Notes: generated by a model not told the origin, from the sequence alone. Shown: positions 23,918 to 36,136, counted from the stretch's first letter. The stretch: 64,000 bases of DNA from Marsupella aquatica (GCA_973895155.1 OZ316895.1:3658001-3722000), one strand, 5' to 3'. Translations and numbers: made by a program.

Positions 23918-24340
23918 AATGCTCTCAATTTGGATACGGTTCGAATACACTGATCTCAAAGGAAATTTGGTTCAGATCTACAGTAGCTCAAAGAATCGAG
24001 TGAAGAATGCGGGTTCACAGAGGCACCACCATCTAATCCCAATCCCAACTAGCAATGTGAGTACTGAAGTGCACAAAATGCTCTCAATGCTCTCAATTTG
24101 GATATGATTCGAAGGGTAAGATCGCTAAGAAAATTTGGTTCAGACCAAAGGATGGAGTGAAGAATTTGGGTTCACAGAGGCACTACCAATCTATCCCAAC
24201 GTGCAATGCGGGTACTGAACTGCACTCAATGCTCTCAATTCGGATATCATTTGTAGACTAAAATCTCAAGGAAATTTGGTGGCACTACCAATCTATCCCA
24301 ACTTCCAATGCGAGTACTGAAAAGCACTGTCAAGGTGCCG
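23918..24340 (+). repeat. Tandem array, unit about 140-170 bp
   Basis: The anchor CAATGCTCTCAATTTGGATA recurs at about 23918, 24085 and (one mismatch) 24227. A second anchor, GGTTCACAGAGGCACYACCA, follows in each unit (24013, 24170; degenerate at 24275 and 24342; a related piece at 23731). Units have diverged by substitutions and small gaps. Non-coding. Confidence 0.75.
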
Positions 24341-26407
24341 TTCACATGGGCACGACCAACTCGAACCCAATCTGCAGCATGAGGGGTAGCATGAGGTTGA
24401 AATGATCTCAATCACGGGAAAGGTGGAACGCACATTTCGCTCTGTTCATCAAACCGCCGTCCTAAAAAGTCACTTCTATCACTAGTGAATATGAAACAGC
24501 CGAAGTGGGTCCAGAGACGGTATTGTCGCCTTTCAAAGAGTATTGAACCTTTTCTTAGATGGTCGTGGCTGCGTCAACTTGAGGGGTTTGGTGGTGAATG
24601 GAAGCTGTGACGGGTCTCTGGAGTTTCGACGAGATTGTGGCTCTTCTTGTTTGCATCAGAGGACATGTAATTTAGAGAGGGAAACCCGCTAGAAGTTTTC
24701 CGTCAGCGGTTTCATAACATATGAATGATGATATTATGGGCCCCAATTTTGCCCAATTTTCTTTCTTCGTTTGTTTTGGCTCAGTTTTCAGCACTTGTAA
24801 TTTCTCTGCAAACTTTCAGTCTTCGTCAATAAGTTTGAAGAATGCCACTCGACAATTAATTGTACTCCCAGTTCCCACCAGCCTTCTTTAAAAGCTGCTG
24901 TGTACGACAACGAGACACATCCCTGCAGAGAGAAGTTCATGTTTTCAAGAACATTTCGTGCTGCATGAGAAGAACTTCACATCCGACAGACATATTAGTT
25001 GCGGACCTTCAATCTGCTCTCTAAAGTTTCCTGCAACCAGGCCCCCAAGTATCCTAATAGTAGGTCATAGGTTTCCGTCACAGGTGGAAGATGAATTCAT
25101 ATGACCATTCAGTCCTTGGGGCCTTCAATCTCTTTAGGTGGGAAAGCTTGTTCACGGGTGGAAGAGGACTTCGTATGACTATTTATCACTACCATTCATC
25201 ACTTTGGGCCTTTAATCTGTTCGGTGTAAAAGCTCGACGCAAATTGCAGAACAATACTCTCCTCTATTTTAAATTTCCCTGGGTCTTATGTTCAACGAAG
25301 ATTGCAGCTAGTAGTGTTCTCTTTCGGTCGCCATCATTCGTGTCCCGGTGCTTTGTAGCAGTTGCGAGCAAAATATTGATTAATACACAAAACCAGGCCC
25401 GTGTCCAATGAATGAAGGTCTGTGACCAATGAATGAAGCGACCAAGGCGGACAAATGAAGGAACTGCCCACGACTATCCTAGCCTCGTACCCTCGCATAC
25501 GAATTGCATATTTTGAGGTCTCAATACTTGGACATCCCTTCATTCAGTCAATGAGCCAAGAGAACTGGTATCAAGGCTCAAGAGCAGTTCTTGTGCATCT
25601 TTTGCTCAGGCTTCCACGACACCCCTGGTAGGTTTTCGTACATGCCTGGGGGGACCTCCACTTTTGTTGGGTTGGCGAGCTCGACCTCCTGCTCTCATAT
25701 CTCTTTTAGTGGTACCAGACTCGACTTGAACTGGAAAAAGACGGTCATTTACCTTGTCCAGCCCAATGTACAGACCACTCTACAAATTGGGCTTCCGAAT
25801 TTGGGCAGGGTAGCCCTGCAAATGGTCTAGCTTGCTTTGTGAGATATCAAATTTAAGCGTCCTACTCCAGACTCGTCAACTTTTACAAACATGCAGGTAG
25901 GCAAAACCAATAATCCTCGATTTACCAAATCGCCTTATCAGGCTCCGTATTTACAACAATAAACCAGAGCATCTGCTGCCACAAGAATTTGTACGAGACC
26001 AGCTTAACAGCGTTCTACAAAATAGAGGACTCTCGGTGCTTGAAGACCTGCAAGTCATCAAGATATCACCAGTGGTCCCACGTACTTGGACCCGGATTAG
26101 TGCGACGCTGCTATCTAAAATGTCAAGAGTACACTTCTCAGGCTCTCTATTGATGAAAATTGTTCAGATCCAGTCTTTGGATGCATACCCAGATCATTAA
26201 CATCTCTTTGACTTGTTTCAAAAGTGGTGCTCAACTAAGGTCTGTACGTCTGTATCATGTGAGATGACGAAAGTTGCGATCCTAACACAGACTGTAAATT
26301 TCCTATACAAATTGACGAGTATGTGTTGTGACGGAAAGGCTCAAACCAAGTAGGAAGCAAATAACCCAGATAGAAGCTTCCATACTGTCCAGTAAAACAC
26401 TGGCGTT

Positions 26408-28036
26408 TTAGCGGGGATCGATAAACTGAACAGTTGTTTCAGATATTTCCTCTAGAGATGTCTCTTCAGCAGTGAAACCCATCAGCTCCATAACTTCTTG
26501 AAGCCTTTTCACGTTTGTCAAATACAAATACCCTATCTGGAAAAATATATCACAAAGTCCAAGCACATCTTATCAGCCAGCGCTCACAACGGTCCCAATG
26601 AATCTTTCACGTCTTTCAACATACCAGGTACCTACGTGAAGATCCTAGTAATCTCATTTTCTTTGAAATAATGATACTTCAAGATCTAATTTTAAAATAA
26701 ATTACTCAACCAAAGAACCTGCTCATGGGTGACCTTACCAGGGTCTCTAGTGAAGATGCACTGTTATACACAGATCCTCCTGCGCGTCTTCTTGCACTCT
26801 TGTTCCCACCATCTATGTTTCTCCCCCATCGAAGCACATCCCTGCGAGAGAGACGAGTTAGCATAAATGTCTAGATAATTATTCCACTCTGCAAATCAAG
26901 GGGAAAATATGTCAGCTAAACGATCAGCCGCTCATGCCAGGTTACTTGGAAAAGCTAGTGAATCACCCAGAGGCCAAGGCTGACTTCCACAAGCACCTGT
27001 ATGACTTTCTTACAAGACTAACAGAAATTTCACATACAGTTTGAACACAGACGGGGCCGGAGAAAGCTTGTGCAACAACACTTCGAACAGAAAATTTGAA
27101 ATGCCCACCTTTCTTCCTTCGTAAGAATATTTTTTTTCACGAGTTTAAGAAGCAACGCATTCTGGACGACAAATTACAACAGAAATGTCAGATGTGGGGG
27201 CATTGGGCCAAAACTAGACACCAGTACTCAATTCATCGAATGTGCAACAAACATTAGGCCTATTGACGGTGCATATGTTCATAGAAATACAGCACGGGTA
27301 ACCCAGATGAGCTTTATTTTGATATGCATATGGGAATGTACCTGTGCTTCACAACAGACCAAGGCCATCACCCGCTGATTGTACGTGTCCATGGCTTGAG
27401 GCGGAGTCAAAAAATGTCGTCGAACGTATAGCTGCGTTCCTTTGATAAACACCCCAAAAGATTTCGGATGAATATAAAACCCTATTTGACAAAACGTGAC
27501 AACGTGAGGAACTTCTACCTCGAATCCATATGAAAATGTCACAAAAGATAAGGACGCATCTACCTCGAATATGGCATCGCCCATGTAGGCAAGAGCTGCA
27601 GCATTGTGCACCGCTCGCGGCTGCTGCACCAGAGGCGCCCCAGGCAGCCACACTCTTCGTCTTTCGGCTTGGTCATCTTCCCGTCTATGCCCTGTAATAA
27701 AAATCAGAATGGACACCAAACGAATCAATCAAGTGAACGAGAAGTAGCTCCATTGACGCGCTCTCAATTTCAGAAACGCGAAATTCTCAGCAGACGAAAC
27801 ACTTCTCCAAAGGCTGAACGCGACCCACCGTCATCGGCGGGGCCTCTACTCAGCAGATTCGGCACGTTCAGCTTCTGCTGAACACTCCGAGATGGGGAGT
27901 GCTCCGACGACTGGCGTGGCTTTCGAACAACGACATCGACGGCCGGATCCACCCATGGCCAGGCTGCCACAGGACGGTGATGGTGATGCCACGGTCTCGG
28001 TGAGACGATACGCAAGACCGCTTGCGAATACATCAT
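26408..28036 (-). CDS. Plastid mini-ribonuclease III (RNC3/4-like), 6 exons, altered last junction
   Basis: Exons (minus): 28036-27829, 27691-27564, 27431-27342, 27161-27109, 26841-26739, 26533-26408; GT/AG, phases agree, 235 residues. Residues 1 to about 70 are basic and His/Arg/Ser-rich, plausibly a transit peptide. The single catalytic domain has NAAALAYMGDAIFE (D108, E112), LYVRRHFLTPP, GRN, and SASSLETL (E192) at the end of exon 5; there is no dsRNA-binding domain. Mini-RNase III enzymes cleave rRNA precursors and structured or intronic RNA in bacteria and chloroplasts. Oddity: the obvious acceptor (exon from 26537) gives IGYLY as in relatives, then an extra T shifts the frame to an early stop. 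An AG 4 nt further in (exon from 26533) restores the frame but replaces IGYLY with GIC-type residues. An alternative is a sequencing or assembly error, or a dying allele. Confidence 0.82.
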
Positions 28037-28228
28037 ATTTCTGGAAGCAAGACAATTAGCTGCGCTCTTCAAAATTTAACCAGTTGCACGCTTAATTGGA
28101 GGGCTGTGTATTCCGGCTGCTGGCAAACTGTTCATATCTCTAGGAGGACACATTCTACGAGGACCAATCCGGCAACTCTTTGAGCAGAATTGGAGTGGGC
28201 TCTCAAATTGTGAGTGCATAACAGGATG

Positions 28229-28242
28229 AACCCTAAACCCTA
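28229..28242 (-). promoter_or_regulatory. Double telo-box upstream of mini-RNase III
   Basis: AACCCTAAACCCTA on plus is two plant telomere units (TTTAGGG on minus), about 190 bp upstream of the chosen ATG at 28036. Telo-boxes are common in promoters of plant ribosome- and translation-related genes. The position fits, but function is inferred. Confidence 0.5.
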
Positions 28243-31029
28243 CGATCCTGTACGTTCATCATCAACCCCGCAACCAAAGCAAAGCTCTACCGAACCTCGA
28301 GCCGTCAAATCTGAGGCCCCTGCTCAGCAACACGAGTGCCGTTGAGGATTCCATGAAAATTCCCTAATTGAAAGCCTCGACGATGTGGGTCATTGTGAGC
28401 TACAACTGTTCCCGCAGGAGTTTGGCGAGATAGACAGACCCGATCCGAATGGAAAATCGAGCTCTGAAGAGCCACAGATTTTTAGCTCTGCTTTGCACGA
28501 GAACACAAAGACGGCAGTGCTTTTGTTGTGGAAGGGTGCACAAAAGCTTCAGATGGGAAACAGACAACGATCAAGGTATCAGGATGAGAAGCATCGATGA
28601 AGCACAAATTGCACAGGCTCGAGCAGAGCTTGTGGGCAATGGCAAATTCACAGCAAGGATCACACAGACTGCAGCTTGTTGGGAGAAAACAAGATGGAAA
28701 TCCTGTCAAGGAATGGGACGCTTGACTTAAATTGAAACAAACACAGATCTAAAGAAAGACGTCCATAGCATGCGAATTTTAGCCAAATTCCACCTTCCCA
28801 AAAAGTGTTGTGAGTCATTAGCCACTTTTTCACCTCAGCATGGACCCCATTCGCCAGAATCTAACTATCATCCGTAAATCTAAGCATATCTGATGGTCAG
28901 GATGTAATTCAGGAAAACTGACTAAGAATGTTCCTAGTACCTCCTCCCTTAGTGTTGTGTTGCTGACATTTACCATACTGGCTAAAAATAAAAACCCTTA
29001 AAAAATAAGCTGGTCTATAGACCCTGCTTTGTTCCATGGGGCCAGGTTCCATGGGCCAAGGGCAGGGAGTCCTGCGTAAATGCACCCCAAAATACAGTTC
29101 CCATAAGTGCAAGTCCCCTAATATTACATTGATTTCCTGTGTAAATGTGCCAAAAAAATGCAACCTGCATGAGTGCATGTAGACACTCACTAAATGAGAA
29201 ATCAATTACACCAAAAGACAAATTGATAAGTGCATTTTGGTCTATAAGGGTACAAATGCATTTGTCACTTATTGCAATGCATACATGAGAAGCATTTTAT
29301 TGATAAATGCAGCAAACAAGTACATAAAATGGTTTCATGCATTTATCAAGTTAAATCATGCAATACTAGGGCTCAGGGTTTGAGGAGTCCAATGTGTGTG
29401 AACTGACAATGCAATATTATTTCCCAAGCACTTATTAGATAGTGCAGACCATGCAAATATGGAGAAGTGCATAAATGATATCCTGTGCTTATTGCATAGT
29501 GAATTCTGTGGATAAGTGCCGGCTGGTCGTGTCTTCTCAAGAGCCCACACTTAGACAAGATTCACTGTAGTTCTTTGGAAACATTATATTTCCAAGAGCT
29601 TCCAATTAAGTGGGGATAGGAGGGAAATTTTGCTCGTGAGTGAACCCCCAACTAGTTCAAAACATGGTAAAAGCTGGGGGTAAAAATTCATCTACAAGTC
29701 AACATAGCATAGTGCAGTTGCTTAGTGCAAATGGAAAATAATTGTGGTGAGTACATTGTGAGAAAGACTTAGTTAATTGGGAGAAAGCACTTTATGACTA
29801 TATATGTAATTTAAGACATACACTTTTTTCTAGCTCATGTAAATCTTTCTTGAATTTTTTCCTTTGTATATGTGTACAAGGTTATGAAGCATTACCCTCA
29901 GGTGAGGCCACAGAACCCCTGGGCTGGGGATTATGAAATTTGAATAAGAAATAGGGTAAGTGCACTTAGGATCAGACTTATGTAAAAATGAACTGAATGC
30001 TCTGTTAAAATTCACTCAGGCTTTACACTCAGTAACTCATCTCCACTTGGGGATAATGGCTGTAACCCCCTCGGGCTCAGCGCCCTCTGGGATTACATCC
30101 CATTATCCCCTCTTGGGGATGAGTTACCCTACACTTTATGCTTGAGCATATCTTCTTGATGATCATTCCTCATAGTTTAACGACATGCAAACCCTTCCAC
30201 TCCCAAACTATTACTTCATATGGAATTTAAAACTTGATATTAATATGAAAATCATGCTTTGTGTTATCACTTAGACTGTGTTATCATTTTTGAATGCTTC
30301 GTAGAAGTACTAGTATTTTTAGCTTTCTATGACACGATGCCATGTTGTCTTTCCTGTCCCATTAGCTTCTTTTTGGGGTTAGAGTTCATGGGTTGCTAAT
30401 GTCCTTAATGCTTTGTCTTCGTTTCGAAATTTTTGGTCCTCGTAAGCCCTTCTTGTTTTATTTGAAGGGGTGTTATCCTTTGATTTCAAGCCAGTCTGCC
30501 AGTTGTATAACCATCTGGATTCTGTGGGGTCTCTGGCCCTTGATTTCTTTCAAACTAGAAAACCCCACCTGGTTAGTAATACATGGTTTCTGGATTTTCA
30601 TTCAAAATTGCTTCAAGGAAATAGTATCTTCAATGAACTTTGCAAGAATAATCTACTCAATACTTTTCAAAATCAGATTTTGAAACTTGTCTCCTATACA
30701 TGGGAGTCTTACTTTATTATCTTTATTACATTACTTGGTTCTCACAAAGAAAAATGCTTGTCCTGCTTTACTCAACTTCTCGTTAACTACTCATCAAAAC
30801 CTACAAGACAAGTCATATGACTTAATATTTCTTCTACAAATTTTGGATGTACCTCATTTAGTCTGGACTAAGACATCTATAAGTTTTTCTCAAAATTCTA
30901 CATTTCAAGAAAGAACCCGATAAGGCCAAGCCACCAAGGGACCAGTACAAACTCAACTTTCAAGTTATCACATGACAAAAGCCACCGTCAAATTTGGGAG
31001 CAATTCTCAGCAATCCTAGTTTTTTCTTC
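28243..31029. other. AT-rich gene-free stretch
   Basis: No gene supported. 29150-29560 is unusually dense in AAGTGC and ATGCAT words without a clear period. A strong inverted repeat sits at 30031-30127. Frames at 30393-30820 overlap in several registers and resemble no domain I know; they could be remnants of an old element. Confidence 0.5.
30031..30127. repeat. Imperfect hairpin, about 36-bp arms
   Basis: The left arm (from AGTAACTCAT at 30031) pairs with the right arm (ending GATGAGTTAC at about 30127) through GGGGATAATGG / CCATTATCCCC and TGTAA / TTACA. A few mismatches are spread along arms of about 36 bp. The loop is about 25 bases, GC-rich around CTCGGGCTCAGCGCCC. No target duplication found. 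Confidence 0.75.
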
Positions 31030-34000
31030 CGGTCTCAGTCCAGAAATTGTGCATTCCCCATCAGATTTGTATACATCGTTTGCTCTGTTTCGCCTGATGT
31101 TGTTACTTCTCTCCTGTGCCGGAGTGTTCATACCAAAACCCTGACTCAAATTTCCTGTTGCCTACGATGGCCGCAACTTTCTGCACTACAACAGTCTTCC
31201 TGCAAAGAAGCGGCTGCTATTTGAAGCTGGATTTTCCTCTCACAAACTGAAGCCAGAGTGATTGCTTGTCAAACTTGCTCGTTGCTGAGTTCTCACAAGT
31301 TGCCCAATGCTTGATGAGTTTGCTCCAGAAGAAAGCCACAAATATCTTCTTCATAGATGAACTGTGCTTCGAAAAGGTCTGAATGCATTGCCCATGAAAT
31401 CTAACCAAAATAGATTGAAGGAATGGAGAATTTGCAGACTGGCTACGTGATACGTTCAAAAACCTGCCTGAAACCCGAGTTTGACTAGTAATCGGGTCCA
31501 CTAGTCCCTAGCCTGACCACTCGCTTCCCTCTGTCGTTTTTCATACTCAATCTGCTCGACTGTGCTTGAGGTCTAAACTCCTCATCTTGTGATCCAATCA
31601 TTTCTTTGTTCAATCAGTGAATGAGTTCAATTACTGGCGTACACTTTGAAATTTCTGCTATGAGAGCCAACCTAGGAACTATAGTCGACCATTCTTCCAA
31701 GCAGGCACAGAGTTCCATCAATTTTTGTTCGTTCCTCCGTTTCATTCTACTTCTTTTGAATTAAGGATCTTCCAATTCTTTCTATACAATTGGACAGTTG
31801 AACATGCGAAATTCAACTGAGCAGAAAAGTACAACGGAATTGGTGGTCTGCAAAAGCTTGCCCTCGGGCTTTGATAGGGGGGTATATCCTGCAAACCCCT
31901 CATTACAGGACTTAATTTGCCTCACTCTTTCAGCAAGAAAGAAAAAACATGATTCCAACATGGAACAAACAAATAAAACACATGCTGTACCTAGGGAACC
32001 TGGAGCCTGAACAAATCACCTCCAACGAAGAAAGGAAAACACATCTCTGTACATAAAGAAACTGAAGCCAGAACACATCAGAGCAACCAAGAAAGAACTG
32101 CACATGATTGCACATTGAAGAAATTGAAGCAAGAGTACATCACACGAGCATCAAAGACAGAAAGACACATGATTGGCACAAAAAAAAAGTGAAGCCTGAA
32201 CATGTCGCGAGCAGTGTCGTCCCACATGACTTCAAATCACCTGGTGGACATTCCGACCTCAAAACTCCAAGAGCTCTACTCTCTCTGGCCTTCAGTAAAA
32301 TGCCACTCTGACTCGCCAGTGACGTCTATGGAGCTGCAGTGCTCTTCTCCCCCTTTGGGTGTTCCTGTGTATCCAACCTTTGCCTCTTGCTGTCAGGCTG
32401 GCCGGACGTGTTGGGCGGTGCAGTCACGCTACATGCACTTAGTTCAGATCTAGCTGAGATGCGTCTTTCCACCCTTTCCTTTAAGAGTGTTAAGTCCTCT
32501 CGCTCTTTCCGCCGGCGTCCCATAGCAATGTTGAAGACTCGATCAGTTTTGCAGATCTTGCAAAATGCGGCACTGTCTAGCCCGCCTGGTATACCGAGGG
32601 CACTGTAACCTACAGCGGCAATTTTTTCCTGGTATGCGTTGAAGTATCTCTCCGCAAATGATCTCGCCGCAGCTAAATTAGGTAAATTTCTGTGCACAAA
32701 TTCTTGCCGTGGACCTCTCAAGAACCTCTCTATTTCTGGATAGTCTGGAAGTACGGCGAGAGGTTGCCGCCTTGTGAATTCGGGCATTGTGCTGGCCACT
32801 TGCTCCCCTGCATCCACGTTACCCGCAATAACCAGTTGCCTTGCAATTTTGGCAAAAGCTTCACCCTGACCCACTGCACATTTCTTCACAAGCTCGATGA
32901 CAGTCGCTGAAACTGATTCCCAGCCGAATACTTCAATAGCAGCCGCAATGGCTTCAGCAACTTCAACATTTCTCACGCCAATTTTGAAGGATTTATCTAT
33001 CCGAGTAACAACGTCGAAGATTTCTCCGTAAGGATATGTTCTTGCCAACAGTTGAAAGGTAAGCAGGACATCTTCCAATGCATTTGCCTGTTTGCAAAGA
33101 TTAATCAATCGAGGAGTCACTGAATCTTCGCAATCTGCCCCCGCTTCCCACACCCAAGCGGCCTTCTCTTCACAGTACCGAATAACCTGATGCAGTTGTC
33201 TACAAAAGTTTGGGTCACTGATTTCCAATGTATTCTCCAAAAGGTCCAATGCGCTCGGAACGCCTGTTTCACAGGCTAATACAATTGATATTGCTTTAGG
33301 CCATGCCACGAGCATGGCCTTGTGGAACTGCATTTCAAAAAGCCATCCTGCCAACGATTCCCTGTAAGACCAATTCACACCCTCGTACTCTGTCTCATCT
33401 GCCACGGAATCAAAGGGATCCTCTCCCCTTGCAACAAGTTCCTTTTCCATGTCTATTTCTAGATTTCGAAAAGCCACGGTAGGTTTGCAATTCCATGCGA
33501 TCCACTTTTTGAATTGAAATTCTTCGTAGGAAACTTCATGGAAACGAGTCAGACGTGCCACATCAACACCGTCTGGATCCGATAAGTCACCATACGTATG
33601 TTTCGTCACCAGGCAAAGATGAACATCTAGGCACTTGTCCTTTTTCTTATCCCAACAACCTTTCAACACGGCTGCCATAAGCTTGTCAGTCCCTTTCAAC
33701 CCAGCGAAGGATAAATCTTCTTCAGTATATTTGTGCTTCAGAGGGATAGCAAGTTTTTCACCAAAAGTGCTCAGTTTTCTTTCCGTTGCCTCTTTCGACC
33801 ATGGTTCCAGTGCCGCTTCAGCTTTCTGCACCCTACTAGATATACAAAAGTCTCTATGAACAGGGTCCCAAGAAGTATCACCGTTTACCAAATTAAAAGC
33901 TAAGCTTAACATACTTCCCGACTTGATGCTCCCGAGCTCATGCAGGCAATCTGCAAAAAATATTGTGGAACAGAACCCAACTCTACTAATTATTTGGCTA

Positions 34001-36075
34001 TCGAATTTTATCACTTTGTTGTCATGCTCGACCAAAAGTTCACCACCTGTATATCCCTCTTCCGTAGGAAGCTGCAATATCAACATCGCAAAGATTCCTG
34101 TCTCCTTCTCTGCGTCCCTGTGAAATGTGACACGACCGCCTGTCTCGTAAACCAGAAGTTTGGATAGGTGCACTTCCAATTGCGCCCACGCTCCATCAAG
34201 ACCCAATGCACGGACAGCCATTACTGCCAAAGACTGAACCGTATTTGAAAGGAAAGTTCTGTTCCTTGGAAACGTTACCTTAGAAGCATCAACTTGCCAG
34301 TGACGTCGAACCTCAGTATTCATCGTTGTATCCAACCCATTTCCAAATGGCACCTTCTCACTAACACGACGTAGTTTAGAAGCGTCTTCGGCAGAGAGAG
34401 GGAGATGCAACTCACCAGCGCCCTCGACATTAAAGGACTTGAGGATAAATCCTTTCGAGTGTGGGACGGCTTCACGTGCAGCAAACGTCCGCTGAGGACG
34501 CTGAATAGCACCGAGGAGGGTTTCATACATTCGTTGTCGTGTTTCCCTATTCGTGGTCCCCATTTGTAGGCCTGCACTTATGGAAATCAAGAGCTAATTT
34601 GGTGACAACACGTACCATCTCTTCAAGATTGCTCGTATATAATTCTACACTTCCCTGCAATGATAACATTGCGGTCAATTCTGCCTCCATATGGTGACTA
34701 ACGGCACTCCAAGATACCTTCAGAGCAGAATTAGGATCTTACAGGTGAGCTACTTAAACCCCAACTCAGTCAACGTGAAGGTTCGTCCAGAGCATGATCT
34801 TTCCTTTCATTTCCTCTCGCTCTCGAAGTGGACGCAGCCATTCTTAATTCCTGAAACTAATCTGAGGTAGAATTCGCTGAGTTTTGCTACAGTAGGTTGC
34901 GACGTAAGGATGTCAAACAAGAGTTGTAACAGTAGGCTGCCAAGGCGATCAATCGGGCACCAGTAGAAAGTTTGCACGTACCTACGACCTTTCTTCAAGT
35001 AGAAGACATTTCACAAATTGTCTCATGAGGGAACAACCCAGACTATTATCCTATAGCTGGCCTGGCCCGAAATTGTGTTATTTCATCTGTTTTCGGTCCT
35101 CGTACTCTTGTCCACTAGCCCAACATATTAAGAGAATTTCATTCCTTTAGTTGATACCTGTCCAGCTCGGCATTCAATTCCAATACTTTTCAGTGCATTC
35201 TTTAATTAAATCTCGATTACAGACACTCTTCTCTCTTCAGGATAAAGCCGATAAAAGCTCCCGAGTTTGGGCAAACGAAGCTTGGACTGCGAATGCTGTC
35301 CACTCTCCTCACACATGAATGGAGCGTCGAACATAGCATCGCGCAACACGATTTGAAACCAAAACCCCAATGTCCACAACGAGTGAATCCACTATCGGCG
35401 ACGCAGGAGCCGTCGTTAATTGAAGCAGTCCTGGGCAGGGCTGCCAGTGATCGAGGTCTGCAAATCCTCAGGGGAAGTGGAATTGTAGAGAGATTTTGTC
35501 AATAGCGTAAGATGTCAATGACATGGTATGATAAATTTCAAGGTGACTCCAGCCATCGACCGAGCTGATAGCAATTTCACATTTGTAAACATCTTCAGTG
35601 TAGTGTCGTCGCTCCTCAATGAATCAGCATTGCTCTATGGTCTGGTTTGTCCACTGAGGACCCAGCAGGTGTGAGGAGAATACAGGTTGAGCCAGGTTTC
35701 TTTACAGGGTCAGCCAAAACGAGGCGGTGAAGACCAAGTTCAAGAAAACTGTACAGTAACCAGATGAGATCACTCACCTCTGCAATATTGGTTTGCACCT
35801 CTGCAACGCGACGTTCTTGTTCACTGGCCCGTGGCGAACTTCTCTAAGGACAAGACAGAAACCTTCAGATGAAACCTCCAGATCCCTGACGATTCCCTTC
35901 GCCTTACCTGATGCTAAGAAGAACCTGTACAACAGAGAGATTATCGAGAATGAGCAAAATGACCACTGATTCTACTAAGTATGAGCTCCTCAACTGAGCC
36001 AGACTGTGGAGAAATTACAGGACATGAGAGGTTGGCGTGAGCTAATTGCTCGGCACAGATTTGCTTTGCGACACG
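31030..36075 (-). repeat. Right arm of inverted segmental duplication
   Basis: The reverse complement of this stretch follows 1-5590 base by base with many substitutions and small gaps: 3' flank (31030-32325), the paralog-2 coding region, and 5' flank (34564-36075). The 5' flank still aligns with window position 1 (shared TGTGCCGAGCAATTAGCTC). Flank segments 31030-32325 and 34564-36136 contain no other gene I can support. The boundary near 36075-36136 is set by the window edge of the other arm, so it may extend further. Confidence 0.88.
32326..34563 (-). CDS. 2OG-Fe(II) oxygenase-like protein, paralog 2 (HxD intact)
   Basis: Intact 745-residue single-exon frame. The start is the ATG at 34563 (MGTTNRETRQRMYETL), conserved with paralog 1; the in-frame TTG at 34590 is rejected. 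The core has VYETGG, TFHRDAEKE (H148, D150), LILQLPT, GYTGGEL and FADCLHEL (H208), giving the complete Fe(II) triad expected of a prolyl-4-hydroxylase-like dioxygenase. As in paralog 1, the strand after H208 reads GSMLSLAFNL, so the usual basic 2OG-binding residue is not where I would expect it (M218). A long helical C-terminal region follows, ending with SKRQRLDT. Both paralogs keep full-length frames despite clear divergence, so both are probably under selection. Substrate unknown. Confidence 0.85.
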   Translation of the reverse strand: MGTTNRETRQRMYETLLGAIQRPQRTFAAREAVPHSKGFILKSFNVEGAGELHLPLSAEDASKLRRVSEKVPFGNGLDTTMNTEVRRHWQVDASKVTFPRNRTFLSNTVQSLAVMAVRALGLDGAWAQLEVHLSKLLVYETGGRVTFHRDAEKETGIFAMLILQLPTEEGYTGGELLVEHDNKVIKFDSQIISRVGFCSTIFFADCLHELGSIKSGSMLSLAFNLVNGDTSWDPVHRDFCISSRVQKAEAALEPWSKEATERKLSTFGEKLAIPLKHKYTEEDLSFAGLKGTDKLMAAVLKGCWDKKKDKCLDVHLCLVTKHTYGDLSDPDGVDVARLTRFHEVSYEEFQFKKWIAWNCKPTVAFRNLEIDMEKELVARGEDPFDSVADETEYEGVNWSYRESLAGWLFEMQFHKAMLVAWPKAISIVLACETGVPSALDLLENTLEISDPNFCRQLHQVIRYCEEKAAWVWEAGADCEDSVTPRLINLCKQANALEDVLLTFQLLARTYPYGEIFDVVTRIDKSFKIGVRNVEVAEAIAAAIEVFGWESVSATVIELVKKCAVGQGEAFAKIARQLVIAGNVDAGEQVASTMPEFTRRQPLAVLPDYPEIERFLRGPRQEFVHRNLPNLAAARSFAERYFNAYQEKIAAVGYSALGIPGGLDSAAFCKICKTDRVFNIAMGRRRKEREDLTLLKERVERRISARSELSACSVTAPPNTSGQPDSKRQRLDTQEHPKGEKSTAAP

Positions 36076-36136
36076 CCCATCTTCCAGGCACTCTCAGCAA
36101 AATTATGAAGCTCAGCTCCTTCTCTTTACGTATATA

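Larger units (their letters stand above)
20785..26407. other. Gene-free stretch between HLB1 and mini-RNase III
   Basis: The first about 600 bases are probably the HLB1 5' UTR and promoter: CT-rich, with a (TTC)9 run at about 21162-21188 and a (CTGC)5 run at 21402-21421. Further on are dispersed repeat R (about 22751-22935), a run of about 27-bp copies of ACTGTGTAAACCT (about 23815-23895), a longer tandem array (23918-24340) and a direct repeat (about 25083-25215). No coding region is supported; the 156-codon frame at 22726-23196 is mostly repeat R. Confidence 0.6.

Noticed and set aside
30393-30923. Three overlapping plus frames (96, 116 and 78 codons)
   Set aside because: AT-rich, several registers open at once, no domain recognised; kept only as unexplained sequence.
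34563-34590. Nine extra N-terminal residues for paralog 2
   Set aside because: They depend on a TTG start; the ATG at 34563 matches the start of paralog 1.
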